A stretch of DNA of 37,834 bases. Source: Acidimicrobiales bacterium (GTDB lineage: Bacteria; Actinomycetota; Acidimicrobiia; Acidimicrobiales; DATDAH01). The notes below the pieces were generated by a model, which saw only the letters and a list, made by a program, of their open reading frames with translations, was not told the origin of the DNA and made no database searches. Made by a program: the position numbers and the translations under genes. Below are positions 7,578 to 14,488 of this stretch, piece by piece. Location of the stretch: assembly GCA_016794585.1 (NCBI GenBank), contig JAEUJM010000037.1, positions 1 through 37,834 of the forward strand, written 5' to 3'. How positions within the stretch are numbered: the first letter of the stretch is position 1; every line of letters begins with the position of its first letter.

Positions 7578-8296
7578 CAGATGTGATCGACCCGACGGAG
7601 CAGCTTCAGCGCGGTGACCAGCAGATGGCGGCGGGACTCCTCGTACAGCCCCATGGTCGAGAACCCGACATCGTGATGCTGGGTCCACGCCAGCCCCTCG
7701 CTCTGCTCGAGGGCAAGGACCGGCACGCCGTCGCGCACCACCACCCAGAACCGGTAGCCAGGGTGACCGAGCAGGTCGTCGGGGCGCGGGCGGCGGAGCT
7801 CGTCGGGGATGGCGCTGAACTCGTCCAGGGCCTCGTTGGGCCCGCCGCCGTAGCCGCTGGTGTCGATCATCCCCGATTGGATGTCGATCGGGTGGACCGA
7901 CTTGACCGCCGTCGAGGCGATGGCCGCCAGGATCCGGTAGGTCAGGGTCGTGTTGGTGGCGGCGGGGACGGACTGGGGCACGGGCAGACCGGCGGCGACC
8001 TCGAGGCGGTGGAGGAACTCGCGGGGATCGGCCCGCAGGTAGTCGTCCCACTCGGCCGGCTCCCACGCATCGGCGGGCCGGCCGTCGAAGCGCTTCAACA
8101 CCTGGATGGTGCCCTCGCGGTTGAGCCGGATGTCGCCCTCCTCGCCGGCCGTCGGCAGGATCCACAGCACGTCGGACTGGCCCCCGCCGGGATGCGCGCG
8201 GATGAGCCGCACCGTGTCGGGATGCCGCCGCACCAACTCGCTGGCCAGGCGCCACGACGCCGCCTCCAGCACCGACCGGTCCTCCCACATCCTCAT
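7577..8296 (-). CDS. TY-Chap2-like putative peptide chaperone (first gene of the operon)
   Basis: This 239-residue protein has W-R-L-A-S-E-L-V-R-R-H-P near residue 15, followed by A-H-P-G-G-G-Q-S-D-V-L-W (34-45) and I-R-L-N-R-E-G-T-I-Q-V (56-66). From memory this pattern matches proteins annotated as TY-Chap2 family putative peptide chaperones. The biochemical role of that family is not established to my knowledge. The C-terminal part (about 150-239) has Y-R-F-W-V-V-V-R-D-G and a Trp/His-rich strand region, with no nuclease motif. The start at 8296 is supported by a TACGGT hexamer exactly 6 nt upstream. It leads a three-gene operon with an RNase J-like enzyme and a PD-(D/E)XK-like protein, so it may recognise a trigger or partner. 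The family assignment is tentative. Confidence 0.5.
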   Translation of the reverse strand: MRMWEDRSVLEAASWRLASELVRRHPDTVRLIRAHPGGGQSDVLWILPTAGEEGDIRLNREGTIQVLKRFDGRPADAWEPAEWDDYLRADPREFLHRLEVAAGLPVPQSVPAATNTTLTYRILAAIASTAVKSVHPIDIQSGMIDTSGYGGGPNEALDEFSAIPDELRRPRPDDLLGHPGYRFWVVVRDGVPVLALEQSEGLAWTQHHDVGFSTMGLYEESRRHLLVTALKLLRRVDHI

Positions 8297-8302
8297 CGCC
8301 GA

Positions 8303-8308
8303 ACCGTA
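8303..8308 (-). promoter_or_regulatory. -10-like hexamer TACGGT for the three-gene operon
   Basis: On the minus strand TACGGT ends 6 nt before the ATG at 8296, giving a predicted leaderless transcript for the operon 8296-5075. No other good promoter lies in the 63-bp divergent gap. Confidence 0.5.
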
Positions 8309-8359
8309 CGTTGCCGTTGTGACCAGTGCCTGGGCTGACCGACGGGCACACTGCGGGTT

Positions 8360-9082
8360 GTGCGGATGCTCGCCTGGAACCTTGAGTTCGTCACGCCGTC
8401 CGGGCGGAAGGGGGCGGCAGCCTCCCGGGCCATCGACTCGTTCAGGCCCGATGTCGCATGCCTGACCGAAGCCCGAGTGGCCAGCCTTCCGGCGACCGAG
8501 CAGACCGTGTGGGCCGAGGCCGACTACGGGTACCCGGCCCCTCCGGATCGCCGCAAGGTCGGGCTGTGGAGCCGGTGGGGCTGGCACGACGTTGACACCC
8601 TCGGCTCCGCCTCGATGCCCAAAGGACGGTTCGTCGCCGGCACGACACCCAGCCCGGAGGGGCCCGTCCGGGTGATTGGTGTCTGTATTCCATGGCGTAT
8701 GGCCCACGTCGCCACCGGGTCCCGTGATCGTGCCGTCTGGCAGGACCATCTCACCTACCTGGCCGGGCTCGCCGAGGTCGTCCACGCCGCTGGCGACGGA
8801 CCGCTCATCGTCACCGGCGACTTCAACCAGCGGTTCCACGGTCGAATGGCGCCGGGCGGGGTCCATGACGCCCTTCGCTCTGCACTCGAAGGGCTCTCGG
8901 TGCCAACCGCAGTCCGCGTCGAGGGTCTGCGCCGGCCGCTCATCGATCACATCGCCCACAGCCGACGACTCGAGACGCAGGGACCGCCGATCGGAATCGA
9001 TCGCCGCCAGCACGGAATCGACGTCTCCGACCACGACGGCGTGGTCGTGGACCTTGCCCCGGCCCAACCTCAGGCAACCTGA
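8360..9082 (+). CDS. Endonuclease/exonuclease/phosphatase (EEP) family protein
   Basis: This 240-residue protein has the full EEP (DNase I-like) motif order: L-A-W-N-L-E at the start, L-T-E-A-R near 37, I-V-T-G-D-F-N near 150, I-D-H-I-A near 195 and a final S-D-H-D-G-V. The Asn, Glu, Asp-Asn and Asp-His residues form the Mg-dependent phosphodiesterase site in the family. Substrates range from DNA to phosphoinositides and cannot be told from sequence. There is no signal peptide, so it is probably cytoplasmic. It starts with GTG and is divergent from the three-gene operon, with only 63 bp between. Its last 13 bp overlap the 3' end of the integrase on the other strand. It may be cargo of the island or a partner of the operon. 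Confidence 0.8.
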   Translation: MRMLAWNLEFVTPSGRKGAAASRAIDSFRPDVACLTEARVASLPATEQTVWAEADYGYPAPPDRRKVGLWSRWGWHDVDTLGSASMPKGRFVAGTTPSPEGPVRVIGVCIPWRMAHVATGSRDRAVWQDHLTYLAGLAEVVHAAGDGPLIVTGDFNQRFHGRMAPGGVHDALRSALEGLSVPTAVRVEGLRRPLIDHIAHSRRLETQGPPIGIDRRQHGIDVSDHDGVVVDLAPAQPQAT

Positions 9083-10200
9083 GGCCGCGCCCGCTGGGCG
9101 GAGAGGTTGCGGCGCAGGTCGGTGGTGTCCTCGGGCAGGAGGTGCCCGTAGAAGCGGTAGATGGTGGTGATGCTGGTGTGGCCCGCCCACCGGGCCAGCT
9201 TGTAGGGGTCGGTGACACCGGCGGCGATCCAACGGGCCACCGCGGTGTGGCGTAGGGCGTGGGGGGTGGGTAGTGGCTCGGCCAGAGCGGCGGCGACGAC
9301 TGCCGGGCCCCAGAAGCGGTCACGGAAGTTGTTCGGCCGCAGGGGCCCGCCCCGCCGGCCGGCCCACACCAGGTCGTCGGAGGCCAGACCGAGCCGGCGG
9401 ACTCGGGCGACCAACAGGTCGGCGGACTCGTCGGTGAGGGTGGGCACCGTGCGCCGGCCCGCGGCCGACTTCGGCGGGCCGAACACCAGGCTGTGGCCGT
9501 CGCCGAACTTCTTCTGCACCTCCCCGGCGGTCTCGCGCACCCGCACCGACCCGGCGCCGAGGTCGAGGTCACGGACCCGCTGGGCGGCGAGCTCACCGAT
9601 GCGCAACCCGAGATCGGCGTTGACCCCCACCAGGTCCCGGTAGTGACCGTCGAAGCAGGCCTCCAGCCGCCCCAACTCATCGAGGTCCAGGAACCGGGCC
9701 TCGGACCACTCCACCCGCGGCGGGCTCACCCCGACGACCGGGTTGTCGTGCAGCCGAGCATCGTCGACCGCGGCGGCGAACACCTTGGAGAGGATCTGCA
9801 GGTGCTTCTCCACCGTCGCTGGCGCCAACCCGTCGGCGACGAGGTCGTCGCGGAACCGCTCCACCATGGCGGGGGTGACCGCGGCCATCGGCACCCCGCC
9901 GAGTGCCGGCAGGGTCCGCGCCTTGAGGTAGGCGTCGTCGCGGGCCTGGGTGCTGGGCCGCAGGTGCACCTGGCCCCGGCCCCACACCTCGACCCACTCG
10001 GCGAGGGTGATCTGACCGCGACCGGGTTCGACCCAGGTGCCCCGCCGGCGATCAGCGAGGCGGGCCTCCCGCCAGGCGGCGGCCTCGTCCTGGGTGTCGA
10101 AAGTGGCGCTGACCTCGCGGCCGTCGGGGCCCCGCAGGCGGGCCTGCCAGCCCGCCCCGCGGCGCTTCACGCCCGGCACCTGCCGCCGGCCGCTCACCAC
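9070..10200 (-). CDS. int: Tyrosine recombinase / site-specific integrase
   Basis: This 376-residue protein has the phage-integrase layout. An AP2-like arm-binding N-terminus comes first (R-L-R-G-P-D-G-R-E-V-S-A-T-F). A SAM-like core-binding domain follows (about 60-150). The catalytic domain carries Arg200 (L-G-L-R-I-G-E-L), Lys244, H314-x-x-R317 (H-A-L-R-H-T), His341 (W-A-G-H) and nucleophile Tyr351 (R-F-Y-G-H). All catalytic residues are present, so it should be active. It overlaps the excisionase-like gene by 7 bp and lies 415 bp from the tRNA-Val 3' end. That is the arrangement of elements that integrate at tRNA genes by strand exchange between attP and attB. Confidence 0.93.
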   Translation of the reverse strand: MVSGRRQVPGVKRRGAGWQARLRGPDGREVSATFDTQDEAAAWREARLADRRRGTWVEPGRGQITLAEWVEVWGRGQVHLRPSTQARDDAYLKARTLPALGGVPMAAVTPAMVERFRDDLVADGLAPATVEKHLQILSKVFAAAVDDARLHDNPVVGVSPPRVEWSEARFLDLDELGRLEACFDGHYRDLVGVNADLGLRIGELAAQRVRDLDLGAGSVRVRETAGEVQKKFGDGHSLVFGPPKSAAGRRTVPTLTDESADLLVARVRRLGLASDDLVWAGRRGGPLRPNNFRDRFWGPAVVAAALAEPLPTPHALRHTAVARWIAAGVTDPYKLARWAGHTSITTIYRFYGHLLPEDTTDLRRNLSAQRARPQVA

Positions 10201-10457
10201 ACCACCTCGTTGCGGGGCCGCCCACCCCGCCGCGCCGGCGACGGCGGCGTCTCACCGTGGTCGGCCTCGACGGTCTGTTCGGCCAGGAACGCGGCCACGT
10301 CCTCGGGACGGAACCGCAACTGGTTGGCGACCTTGACGTGGCGGATGCGGCGCTCATGGGTCAACCGGTACACGAACCGGCGGCCCACCCCCAGGTACGC
10401 GGCGAGACGGTCCACGTCCCACAGCTCCTCGGACAGCCCGGCGGCACCGTCGCTCAC
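10194..10457 (-). CDS. Excisionase-like helix-turn-helix protein
   Basis: With the GTG at 10455-10457 the protein has 87 residues. It contains L-W-D-V-D-R-L-A-A-Y-L-G-V-G-R-R-F-V-Y-R-L-T, R-R-I-R-H-V-K-V and L-R-F-R-P-E-D-V-A-A-F-L. This is the classical winged HTH of the excisionase/MerR-like family (DNA-binding, directs excision or controls the integrase). The frame is open further upstream, but the extra residues are Arg/Pro-rich and look non-coding. Its stop overlaps the integrase start by 7 bp, so the pair is co-transcribed. A basic Pro/Arg tail (P-A-R-R-G-G-R-P-R-N) ends the protein. Confidence 0.8.
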   Translation of the reverse strand: MSDGAAGLSEELWDVDRLAAYLGVGRRFVYRLTHERRIRHVKVANQLRFRPEDVAAFLAEQTVEADHGETPPSPARRGGRPRNEVVW

Positions 10458-10578
10458 ATCGACACAACATGCCAACGGCCGCGACGAAATGGGGGGCCTC
10501 AGGCGGCGGGCGGGGACCCGGCGCGGACAAACCGCGGACAAACGGGGTGTCGCCGGGGGTGACGGGAACTGCACGGTC

Positions 10579-10593
10579 GGGCCTTTCCGGCCC
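10579..10593 (-). terminator. Small hairpin downstream of tRNA-Val, possible terminator
   Basis: GGGCC and GGCCC arms with a 5-nt loop lie 22 bp past the tRNA 3' end in its direction of transcription. No U-tract follows, so the call is weak. It also lies where an island junction is expected. Confidence 0.3.
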
Positions 10594-10614
10594 CTGACCA
10601 GGGAGTTCTCCGGG

Positions 10615-10686
10615 TGGGCGATACTGGGCTCGAACCAGTGACCTCTGCCGTGTGAAGGCAGCGCTCTCCCACTGAGCTAATCGCCC
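10615..10686 (-). tRNA. tRNA-Val (anticodon CAC)
   Basis: The minus strand folds into a standard cloverleaf of 72 nt. The acceptor stem is GGGCGAT paired with ATCGCCC. The D-arm is GCTC...GAGC. The anticodon stem CTGCC/GGCAG carries the loop TTCACAC, which places CAC at positions 34-36. The T-arm is ACTGG TTCGAGC CCAGT. The discriminator is A and no CCA is encoded. CAC reads the GUG valine codon. Its 3' end faces the integrase, marking it as the likely integration target; the gene is intact, so the element restores or keeps the 3' end. Confidence 0.97.
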
Positions 10687-10747
10687 GGAGCGAGCAAGGG
10701 TAGCGCAGGCGCCCGCCAGATCCGAACCCTGCGGTGCGGCCGCTGCG

Positions 10748-10753
10748 TACGCT
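10748..10753 (+). promoter_or_regulatory. -10-like hexamer TACGCT before the nucleotidyltransferase gene
   Basis: TACGCT ends 7 nt before the ATG at 10761, consistent with a leaderless mRNA. Confidence 0.45.
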
Positions 10754-10760
10754 GGACGCC

Positions 10761-11171
10761 ATGACGAGCGCCGCCGACGCCGCCGAGCGTCTCGTCGCCG
10801 CCGCCGAGTCCGGCGAGCTCGACGCGATCTGTCAGGCCCGCGGTGTCCGTCTGCTCGGGCTGTTCGGGAGCGCCGCCCGACCGGCCGGCGGGCCACCCCC
10901 GAACGATGTCGACGTCGCCGTCTCCTGGGACGGTCTCCCCGACGAGCTCGGGCTCCTCGACGACCTCGTCGTCCTCAGCGGCTTCGACGGGATCGACCTG
11001 GCGGTCATCGACCGCGCCGATCCCCTGTTGCGGGCCAACGCCATGGTGGGCAAGGCCCTCTTCGAATCGGAGCCCGGTGGGTACGCGGTCACGCAGATGG
11101 CGGCGCTGGCCGAGGAGCGCGACACACGTTGGCTGCGCGACCTCGACCTCGAGGCGCTTCGACGATCCTGA
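10761..11171 (+). CDS. Stand-alone MNT-type nucleotidyltransferase-domain protein
   Basis: This 136-residue protein contains L-G-L-F-G-S-A-A-R followed by N-D-V-D-V-A-V, the GSxxR...DxD core of the minimal nucleotidyltransferase fold (Pol-beta superfamily). A further acidic strand, G-I-D-L-A-V-I-D, supplies the third Asp. MNT proteins often pair with HEPN proteins as toxin-antitoxin modules, in which the MNT protein AMPylates the HEPN toxin. No HEPN gene is next to it here. The C-terminal third is helical (A-L-F-E-S-E-P-G-G-Y...W-L-R-D-L-D-L-E-A-L). I chose ATG 10761 over the GTG at 10734 because of the -10-like hexamer just upstream. It could be an orphan antitoxin or have another transferase role. 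Confidence 0.7.
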   Translation: MTSAADAAERLVAAAESGELDAICQARGVRLLGLFGSAARPAGGPPPNDVDVAVSWDGLPDELGLLDDLVVLSGFDGIDLAVIDRADPLLRANAMVGKALFESEPGGYAVTQMAALAEERDTRWLRDLDLEALRRS

Positions 11172-11200
11172 TGTCGGCGTTCACCTGAACGCCGACGCCA

Positions 11201-12604
11201 CTATCCGATGGGCGCCACCTGGTCGAATGCGATGGTGTCCTCCAAGAGGGCCATGAGGCGCAGGACGCCGGCGTCGGCGTGCTGGGGGCCGACGATCTGG
11301 AGGCCGACCGGCAGGCCCTTGGCAGTGAGCCCGGCGCACACCGAGCCCGCCGGCGATCGGGTCAGGTTGAAGCCGTAGGTGAAGCGCACCCAGTTGACGT
11401 CGGGGTGGCCGTTGATGGTGCCGAACTCTCCCGGCGCCGGCGTCTGGCCCGCACAGGTGGGGGTCAGCAGGTAGTCCACGTCGTGGAAGAGCTCGACCAG
11501 CGCCACGTTCAGACGGTGCGCGGTGTCCATGGCCCCGAGGACGTCGGGGGCGGCCACGTGGTCCTTCCCGAACCCCATCTGCTCACGCAGGCCCGGGTCG
11601 ATGCCCTCCCACTCGGGCGTGCCCTCGAAGTCCCGCAGCGTCCGGTAGGTGGCCACCGCCGTGAGCCCGAACCAGTCGAGCACCGGGTCCTCGTGCCACA
11701 CCGTGTCCACCTCGACCACCTCGGTGCCCGTCGCCTCCAGCCTTGCGAGCGCCGCTTCGCACAGCGCCCGCACCTCGTCGTCCACCGGCGAGAAGCCCAT
11801 GGTCGGCGACCACGCCACCTTGCGGGGCGGGCGGGGCTCGGCCACGCCGTCGAGCCAGTCCGACGACGGCATGGGCAGCGAGCGCAGGTCGGTGGGGTCG
11901 GGTCCCACCGCGGCGCCCAGGGCGAGGGCGGCGTCGCGGACGCGCACCGTCATCGGCCCCTTCACCGACAGATCGGCCCAGTTGGGGGCGTGCGGCCCGC
12001 CGACCGCCACACGCCCCAACGACGGCTTGAATCCGGAGAGGCCACACACCGCGGCCGGGATGCGGATCGAGCCGCCGCCGTCCGAGCCGGTGGCCAGCGG
12101 GACCATCCCCGCCGCCAGCGCCGCTGCGGACCCACCGGACGACCCGCCCGCCGAGTGACCCAGCTCCCACGGGTTGCGGGTGGCGCCGAACGTGGGGTTC
12201 GAGGTGTCGCCCTTCCAGCCGAACTCGGGGGTGTTGGTCTTGCCCACGACGACGCAGCCGGCGGCGCGCAGTCGCGACACGAGGATCGAGTCCGCCACCG
12301 CGGGCGGCACCGACGCTCGGGTCGACGAGCCCATCGTCGTGACGAAGCCGGCGGCGTCCTCGAGGTCCTTGACCCCGATGGGGATGCCCGCCAGTGGCCC
12401 GGGGTCCTCCCCCGCCGCCACCAGCTCGTCGACCGCGGCGGCGTCACGCAGGGCGGCGTCGCCGTCGAAGGCCACGAAGGCGTTCACCTCGGGGTTCAGC
12501 GCCTCGATGCGGTCGAGGGCCGCCTGGGTCAGCTCGCGCGACGACACCTGCTTCGTCCGCACCTGGTCGGCGAGGTCGGCGACGGTGCTCTGGCGGAAGT
12601 CCAT
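11201..12604 (-). CDS. Amidase of the amidase-signature family
   Basis: This 467-residue protein has the complete Ser-cisSer-Lys triad of amidase-signature enzymes. Lys79 is in G-I-P-I-G-V-K-D, the cis-Ser is at 155 in G-G-S-S-G-G-S, and the nucleophile Ser179 is in D-G-G-G-S-I-R-I-P-A. It should hydrolyse a carboxamide to acid and ammonia; the substrate cannot be read from sequence. It is not likely to be GatA: the neighbours lack gatB/gatC, and the N-terminus D-F-R-Q-S-T-V-A-D-L-A is that of stand-alone amidases. It lies 25 bp downstream of the VOC gene on the same strand, with a GAGGGGG ribosome site before the ATG, so the two form an operon. No signal peptide is seen, so it is cytoplasmic. 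Confidence 0.9.
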   Translation of the reverse strand: MDFRQSTVADLADQVRTKQVSSRELTQAALDRIEALNPEVNAFVAFDGDAALRDAAAVDELVAAGEDPGPLAGIPIGVKDLEDAAGFVTTMGSSTRASVPPAVADSILVSRLRAAGCVVVGKTNTPEFGWKGDTSNPTFGATRNPWELGHSAGGSSGGSAAALAAGMVPLATGSDGGGSIRIPAAVCGLSGFKPSLGRVAVGGPHAPNWADLSVKGPMTVRVRDAALALGAAVGPDPTDLRSLPMPSSDWLDGVAEPRPPRKVAWSPTMGFSPVDDEVRALCEAALARLEATGTEVVEVDTVWHEDPVLDWFGLTAVATYRTLRDFEGTPEWEGIDPGLREQMGFGKDHVAAPDVLGAMDTAHRLNVALVELFHDVDYLLTPTCAGQTPAPGEFGTINGHPDVNWVRFTYGFNLTRSPAGSVCAGLTAKGLPVGLQIVGPQHADAGVLRLMALLEDTIAFDQVAPIG

Positions 12605-12629
12605 GGGTCCCCCTCGGGTCCGGCGGTGA

Positions 12630-13001
12630 TCAGTAGTTGCGGAGCTCGACGGTGTTGCCGTCGGGGTCGCGCACGTAGACGCTGCGCCCCATGCCCTGGG
12701 CGCCGAACACCTCGGAGGGCCCCGACACGACGTCGAACTCGTCCGAGGCGGCGAGCGCGTCGAGGTCCAGCGGGTCCACGACCAGGCAGACGTGGTCGAC
12801 GTTGGCGCCCGAGCGCTCGTTCTCGAACAGGTCGATGATGAACGTGTCGGTGAGGCGCACCGAGGCGAAGAGCACCTCGCCGCGGCGCCACTCGTCGAGG
12901 CGCAACGGCTCGAACCCGAGGCGGTCCACGTACCAGGCGACCGAGCGCTCGACGTCGGCGACGTTCAGGACGAGGTGGTCGATCCCCCGGGCTCGGACCA
13001 T
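12630..13001 (-). CDS. VOC (glyoxalase/dioxygenase superfamily) protein
   Basis: This 123-residue single-unit VOC protein starts G-I-D-H-L-V-L-N-V-A-D-V-E-R-S-V-A-W-Y and ends Y-V-R-D-P-D-G-N-T-V-E-L-R-N-Y, the two halves of the betaalphabetabetabeta fold. Candidate metal ligands are His8, His70 (N-V-D-H-V-C-L-V-V) and Glu at the end (V-E-L). The family includes glyoxalases, fosfomycin-resistance proteins and extradiol dioxygenases; its substrate is unknown. It is the first gene of an operon with the amidase. On the minus strand, TAGGGT stands exactly 6 nt before the ATG, so the message is probably leaderless. An array of GGACGGGTCC repeats lies in the divergent gap to the next VOC gene. Confidence 0.85.
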   Translation of the reverse strand: MVRARGIDHLVLNVADVERSVAWYVDRLGFEPLRLDEWRRGEVLFASVRLTDTFIIDLFENERSGANVDHVCLVVDPLDLDALAASDEFDVVSGPSEVFGAQGMGRSVYVRDPDGNTVELRNY

Positions 13002-13007
13002 GCCGGC

Positions 13008-13013
13008 ACCCTA
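13008..13013 (-). promoter_or_regulatory. -10-like hexamer TAGGGT for the VOC-amidase operon
   Basis: On the minus strand TAGGGT is 6 nt upstream of the ATG at 13001, the leaderless geometry seen repeatedly here. Confidence 0.5.
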
Positions 13014-13044
13014 ACCCGGCCCCGGCGAGCACCGAGCCGGGGCC

Positions 13045-13085
13045 GGACGGGTCCCGACGGGGTCTGGACGGGTCCGGACGGGTCC
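13045..13085. repeat. Array of GGACGGGTCC repeats between divergent VOC genes
   Basis: GGACGGGTCC occurs at 13045-13054, 13066-13075 and 13076-13085, with a degenerate fourth unit between the first two. Each unit is itself dyad-like (GGAC-GG-GTCC). The array lies in the shared upstream region of two divergent genes, so it may bind a regulator. Confidence 0.75.
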
Positions 13086-13125
13086 GGCTTCGACACCACC
13101 GACGTCGCCGGACCATCATCGCCCG

Positions 13126-13959
13126 ATGCCTGGCACCATCGACCTCGACCACGTGGCCGTCGCCAGTGAGCACCGACGCGAGGCGTGGGAGCGCTACCGG
13201 GCCGAGCTCGGCGGCGAGTGGCTCGGCAGCGGCGCCACGGTCGGCTTCGCCAACAACCAGCTCCGCTACGCGTCGGGCATGAACCTCGAGATCCTGCGGC
13301 CCCACCGCGTGGACGAGAACGACTTCCTGCGTCGTTTCCTCGATCACAGCGGCCCTGGCCCTCACCACCTCACGTTCAAGGTGGCGGACATCCACGTGGC
13401 CATCGACGCGGTCACCGCGGCGGGCTACCCACCGGTCAGCATCAACCTCGAGTTCCGGGAGTGGATGGAGGCGTTCCTGCACCCGAAGGCCTCCCACGGC
13501 GTCGTGGTCCAGGTGGCCGAATCGCACGACGAGGGCTGGGTCCGCCCGCCGCCGCCGGACCAGTTCCCGGCCGCGGCCCCGGCGAACCCGGCGGCGCTCG
13601 TGCGGGTCACCCACGCCGTGGCCTCGCTCGACGAGGCCAGCGCGCTCTTCGAGGACGTGCTCCTCGGGGAGGAGATCCTCCAGGGCGTCGGCAGCACCGA
13701 CGACCACCGGCTCCCCGACGGCTCGGGCCGCTGGCGCGAGCTCGAATGGCCGGGGGGAGGCCGGCTGCGCCTCGTCGAGCCGAGCGGTGCCGGCGCGCTG
13801 GCCGACTGGATCGGCGGACGCACGGGGCGGGTGCACCACCTCGCCTTCGCCGTGGACGACCCCACGGAGCTCGCCGACGCCTCGCCCGCCGGCGACGGCA
13901 CCTGGGTGATCGCACCCGAGGACAACCTCGGCACCCGGCTGGTGCTCGAGCCCCGGTAG
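13126..13959 (+). CDS. Two-module VOC (glyoxalase-like) protein
   Basis: The 277-residue protein has two glyoxalase-like halves. Residues about 4-130 begin I-D-L-D-H-V-A-V-A-S-E and contain G-P-H-H-L-T-F-K-V-A-D and N-L-E-I-L. Residues about 160-277 contain V-R-V-T-H-A-V-A-S-L-D-E-A-S-A-L-F, V-H-H-L-A-F-A-V-D-D and a final L-V-L-E-P. The first half resembles methylmalonyl-CoA epimerase-type VOC domains (H-H-L-T-F, then I-D-A-V). His and Glu ligands are present in both halves. The substrate is unknown. It is divergent from the VOC-amidase operon with an array of dyad repeats between, so shared control is plausible. A CATCAT hexamer lies 6 nt before the ATG. Confidence 0.75.
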   Translation: MPGTIDLDHVAVASEHRREAWERYRAELGGEWLGSGATVGFANNQLRYASGMNLEILRPHRVDENDFLRRFLDHSGPGPHHLTFKVADIHVAIDAVTAAGYPPVSINLEFREWMEAFLHPKASHGVVVQVAESHDEGWVRPPPPDQFPAAAPANPAALVRVTHAVASLDEASALFEDVLLGEEILQGVGSTDDHRLPDGSGRWRELEWPGGGRLRLVEPSGAGALADWIGGRTGRVHHLAFAVDDPTELADASPAGDGTWVIAPEDNLGTRLVLEPR

Positions 13960-13960
13960 C

Positions 13961-14446
13961 TCAGCCCGTCCGGGCGTACGCCGTGAACACGGCGATCAAC
14001 AACAGCAGTCCCACCAGCAAGAGCAGCGGCATCAGCGGGACGAGCACGCTGGTCGGCCGCTCGGCGGGCCATCGTTCGTCGCCGTCGGCCGGCTGCCACG
14101 CGAGGAGCGGGTCGGCCGGTCCTCCGTCGTCGACCTCGGCGGCGCGTGCCGCCCGGGCGAGCTCGGCGTCGTAGGCGGCCCGGCTGACGGGGTCGCCGAG
14201 CACCTGCCAGGCCGCGTTGACCACCCGCATGCGGAGCTCGGCCTCGGCCGCGGACCGGGCATCCGCGGAGGCGTGACGGTCGGGGTGCTGCGCCAGCGCC
14301 TCGGTTCGGTAGGCGTCACGGAGCTCGTCGTGCGTCGCCGACGCCGCCACCCCGAGGACCTCGTAGTACGTGGGCGTGGTGCTCTCCGTTCCCTCGCCGT
14401 GCTGCTCGCCCGCGCCGGGCAGGCGCAACGGCCAGGGTACCGACAC
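13961..14446 (-). CDS. J-domain (DnaJ-like) protein with C-terminal membrane anchor
   Basis: The protein carries a J-domain, Y-Y-E-V-L-G-V-A-A-S-A-T-H-D-E-L through A-A-Y-D-A-E-L, with the essential H-P-D loop (L-A-Q-H-P-D-R) that stimulates Hsp70 ATPase. A short acidic linker leads to one strongly hydrophobic segment near the C-terminus (L-V-P-L-M-P-L-L-L-L-V-G-L-L-L-L-I-A-V-F), so the J-domain is probably held on the cytoplasmic side of the membrane. It lacks Gly/Phe and zinc-finger regions, so it is a type III J-protein and not the main DnaJ. The start is uncertain: GTG at 14446 gives 161 residues, and a TTG at 14428 lies 5 nt after a TACCCT hexamer. It is divergent from the alkyl-DHAP-synthase-like gene. 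Confidence 0.8.
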   Translation of the reverse strand: MSVPWPLRLPGAGEQHGEGTESTTPTYYEVLGVAASATHDELRDAYRTEALAQHPDRHASADARSAAEAELRMRVVNAAWQVLGDPVSRAAYDAELARAARAAEVDDGGPADPLLAWQPADGDERWPAERPTSVLVPLMPLLLLVGLLLLIAVFTAYARTG

Positions 14447-14476
14447 CCCCCGACCCGGCCCCGGCACCCTCGCCAC

Positions 14477-14482
14477 TAGGTT
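14477..14482 (+). promoter_or_regulatory. -10-like hexamer TAGGTT before the alkyl-DHAP-synthase-like gene
   Basis: TAGGTT is exactly 6 nt upstream of the ATG at 14489, suggesting a leaderless mRNA. Confidence 0.55.
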
Positions 14483-14488
14483 CGGGCC

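Larger units (their letters stand above)
1..10614. mobile_element. Putative genomic island next to tRNA-Val (right boundary at the tRNA 3' end; left boundary not seen)
   Basis: Everything left of the tRNA-Val gene looks like accessory DNA. An integrase (9070-10200) and an excisionase-like protein (10194-10457) lie directly next to the tRNA 3' end. They are followed inward by nuclease-like genes, gene remnants and a long gene-free stretch. Tyrosine recombinases of this kind commonly use a tRNA 3' end as attachment site. I searched by eye for a second copy of the tRNA 3' end towards the left edge and found none, so the other attachment site is probably outside the window. The boundary is an inference; no att core was delimited. 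Confidence 0.65.

Noticed and set aside
1..9000. Second attachment site (copy of the tRNA-Val 3' end) near the left edge
   Set aside because: No stretch matching the T-arm and acceptor end was found by eye, so it is probably outside the window.
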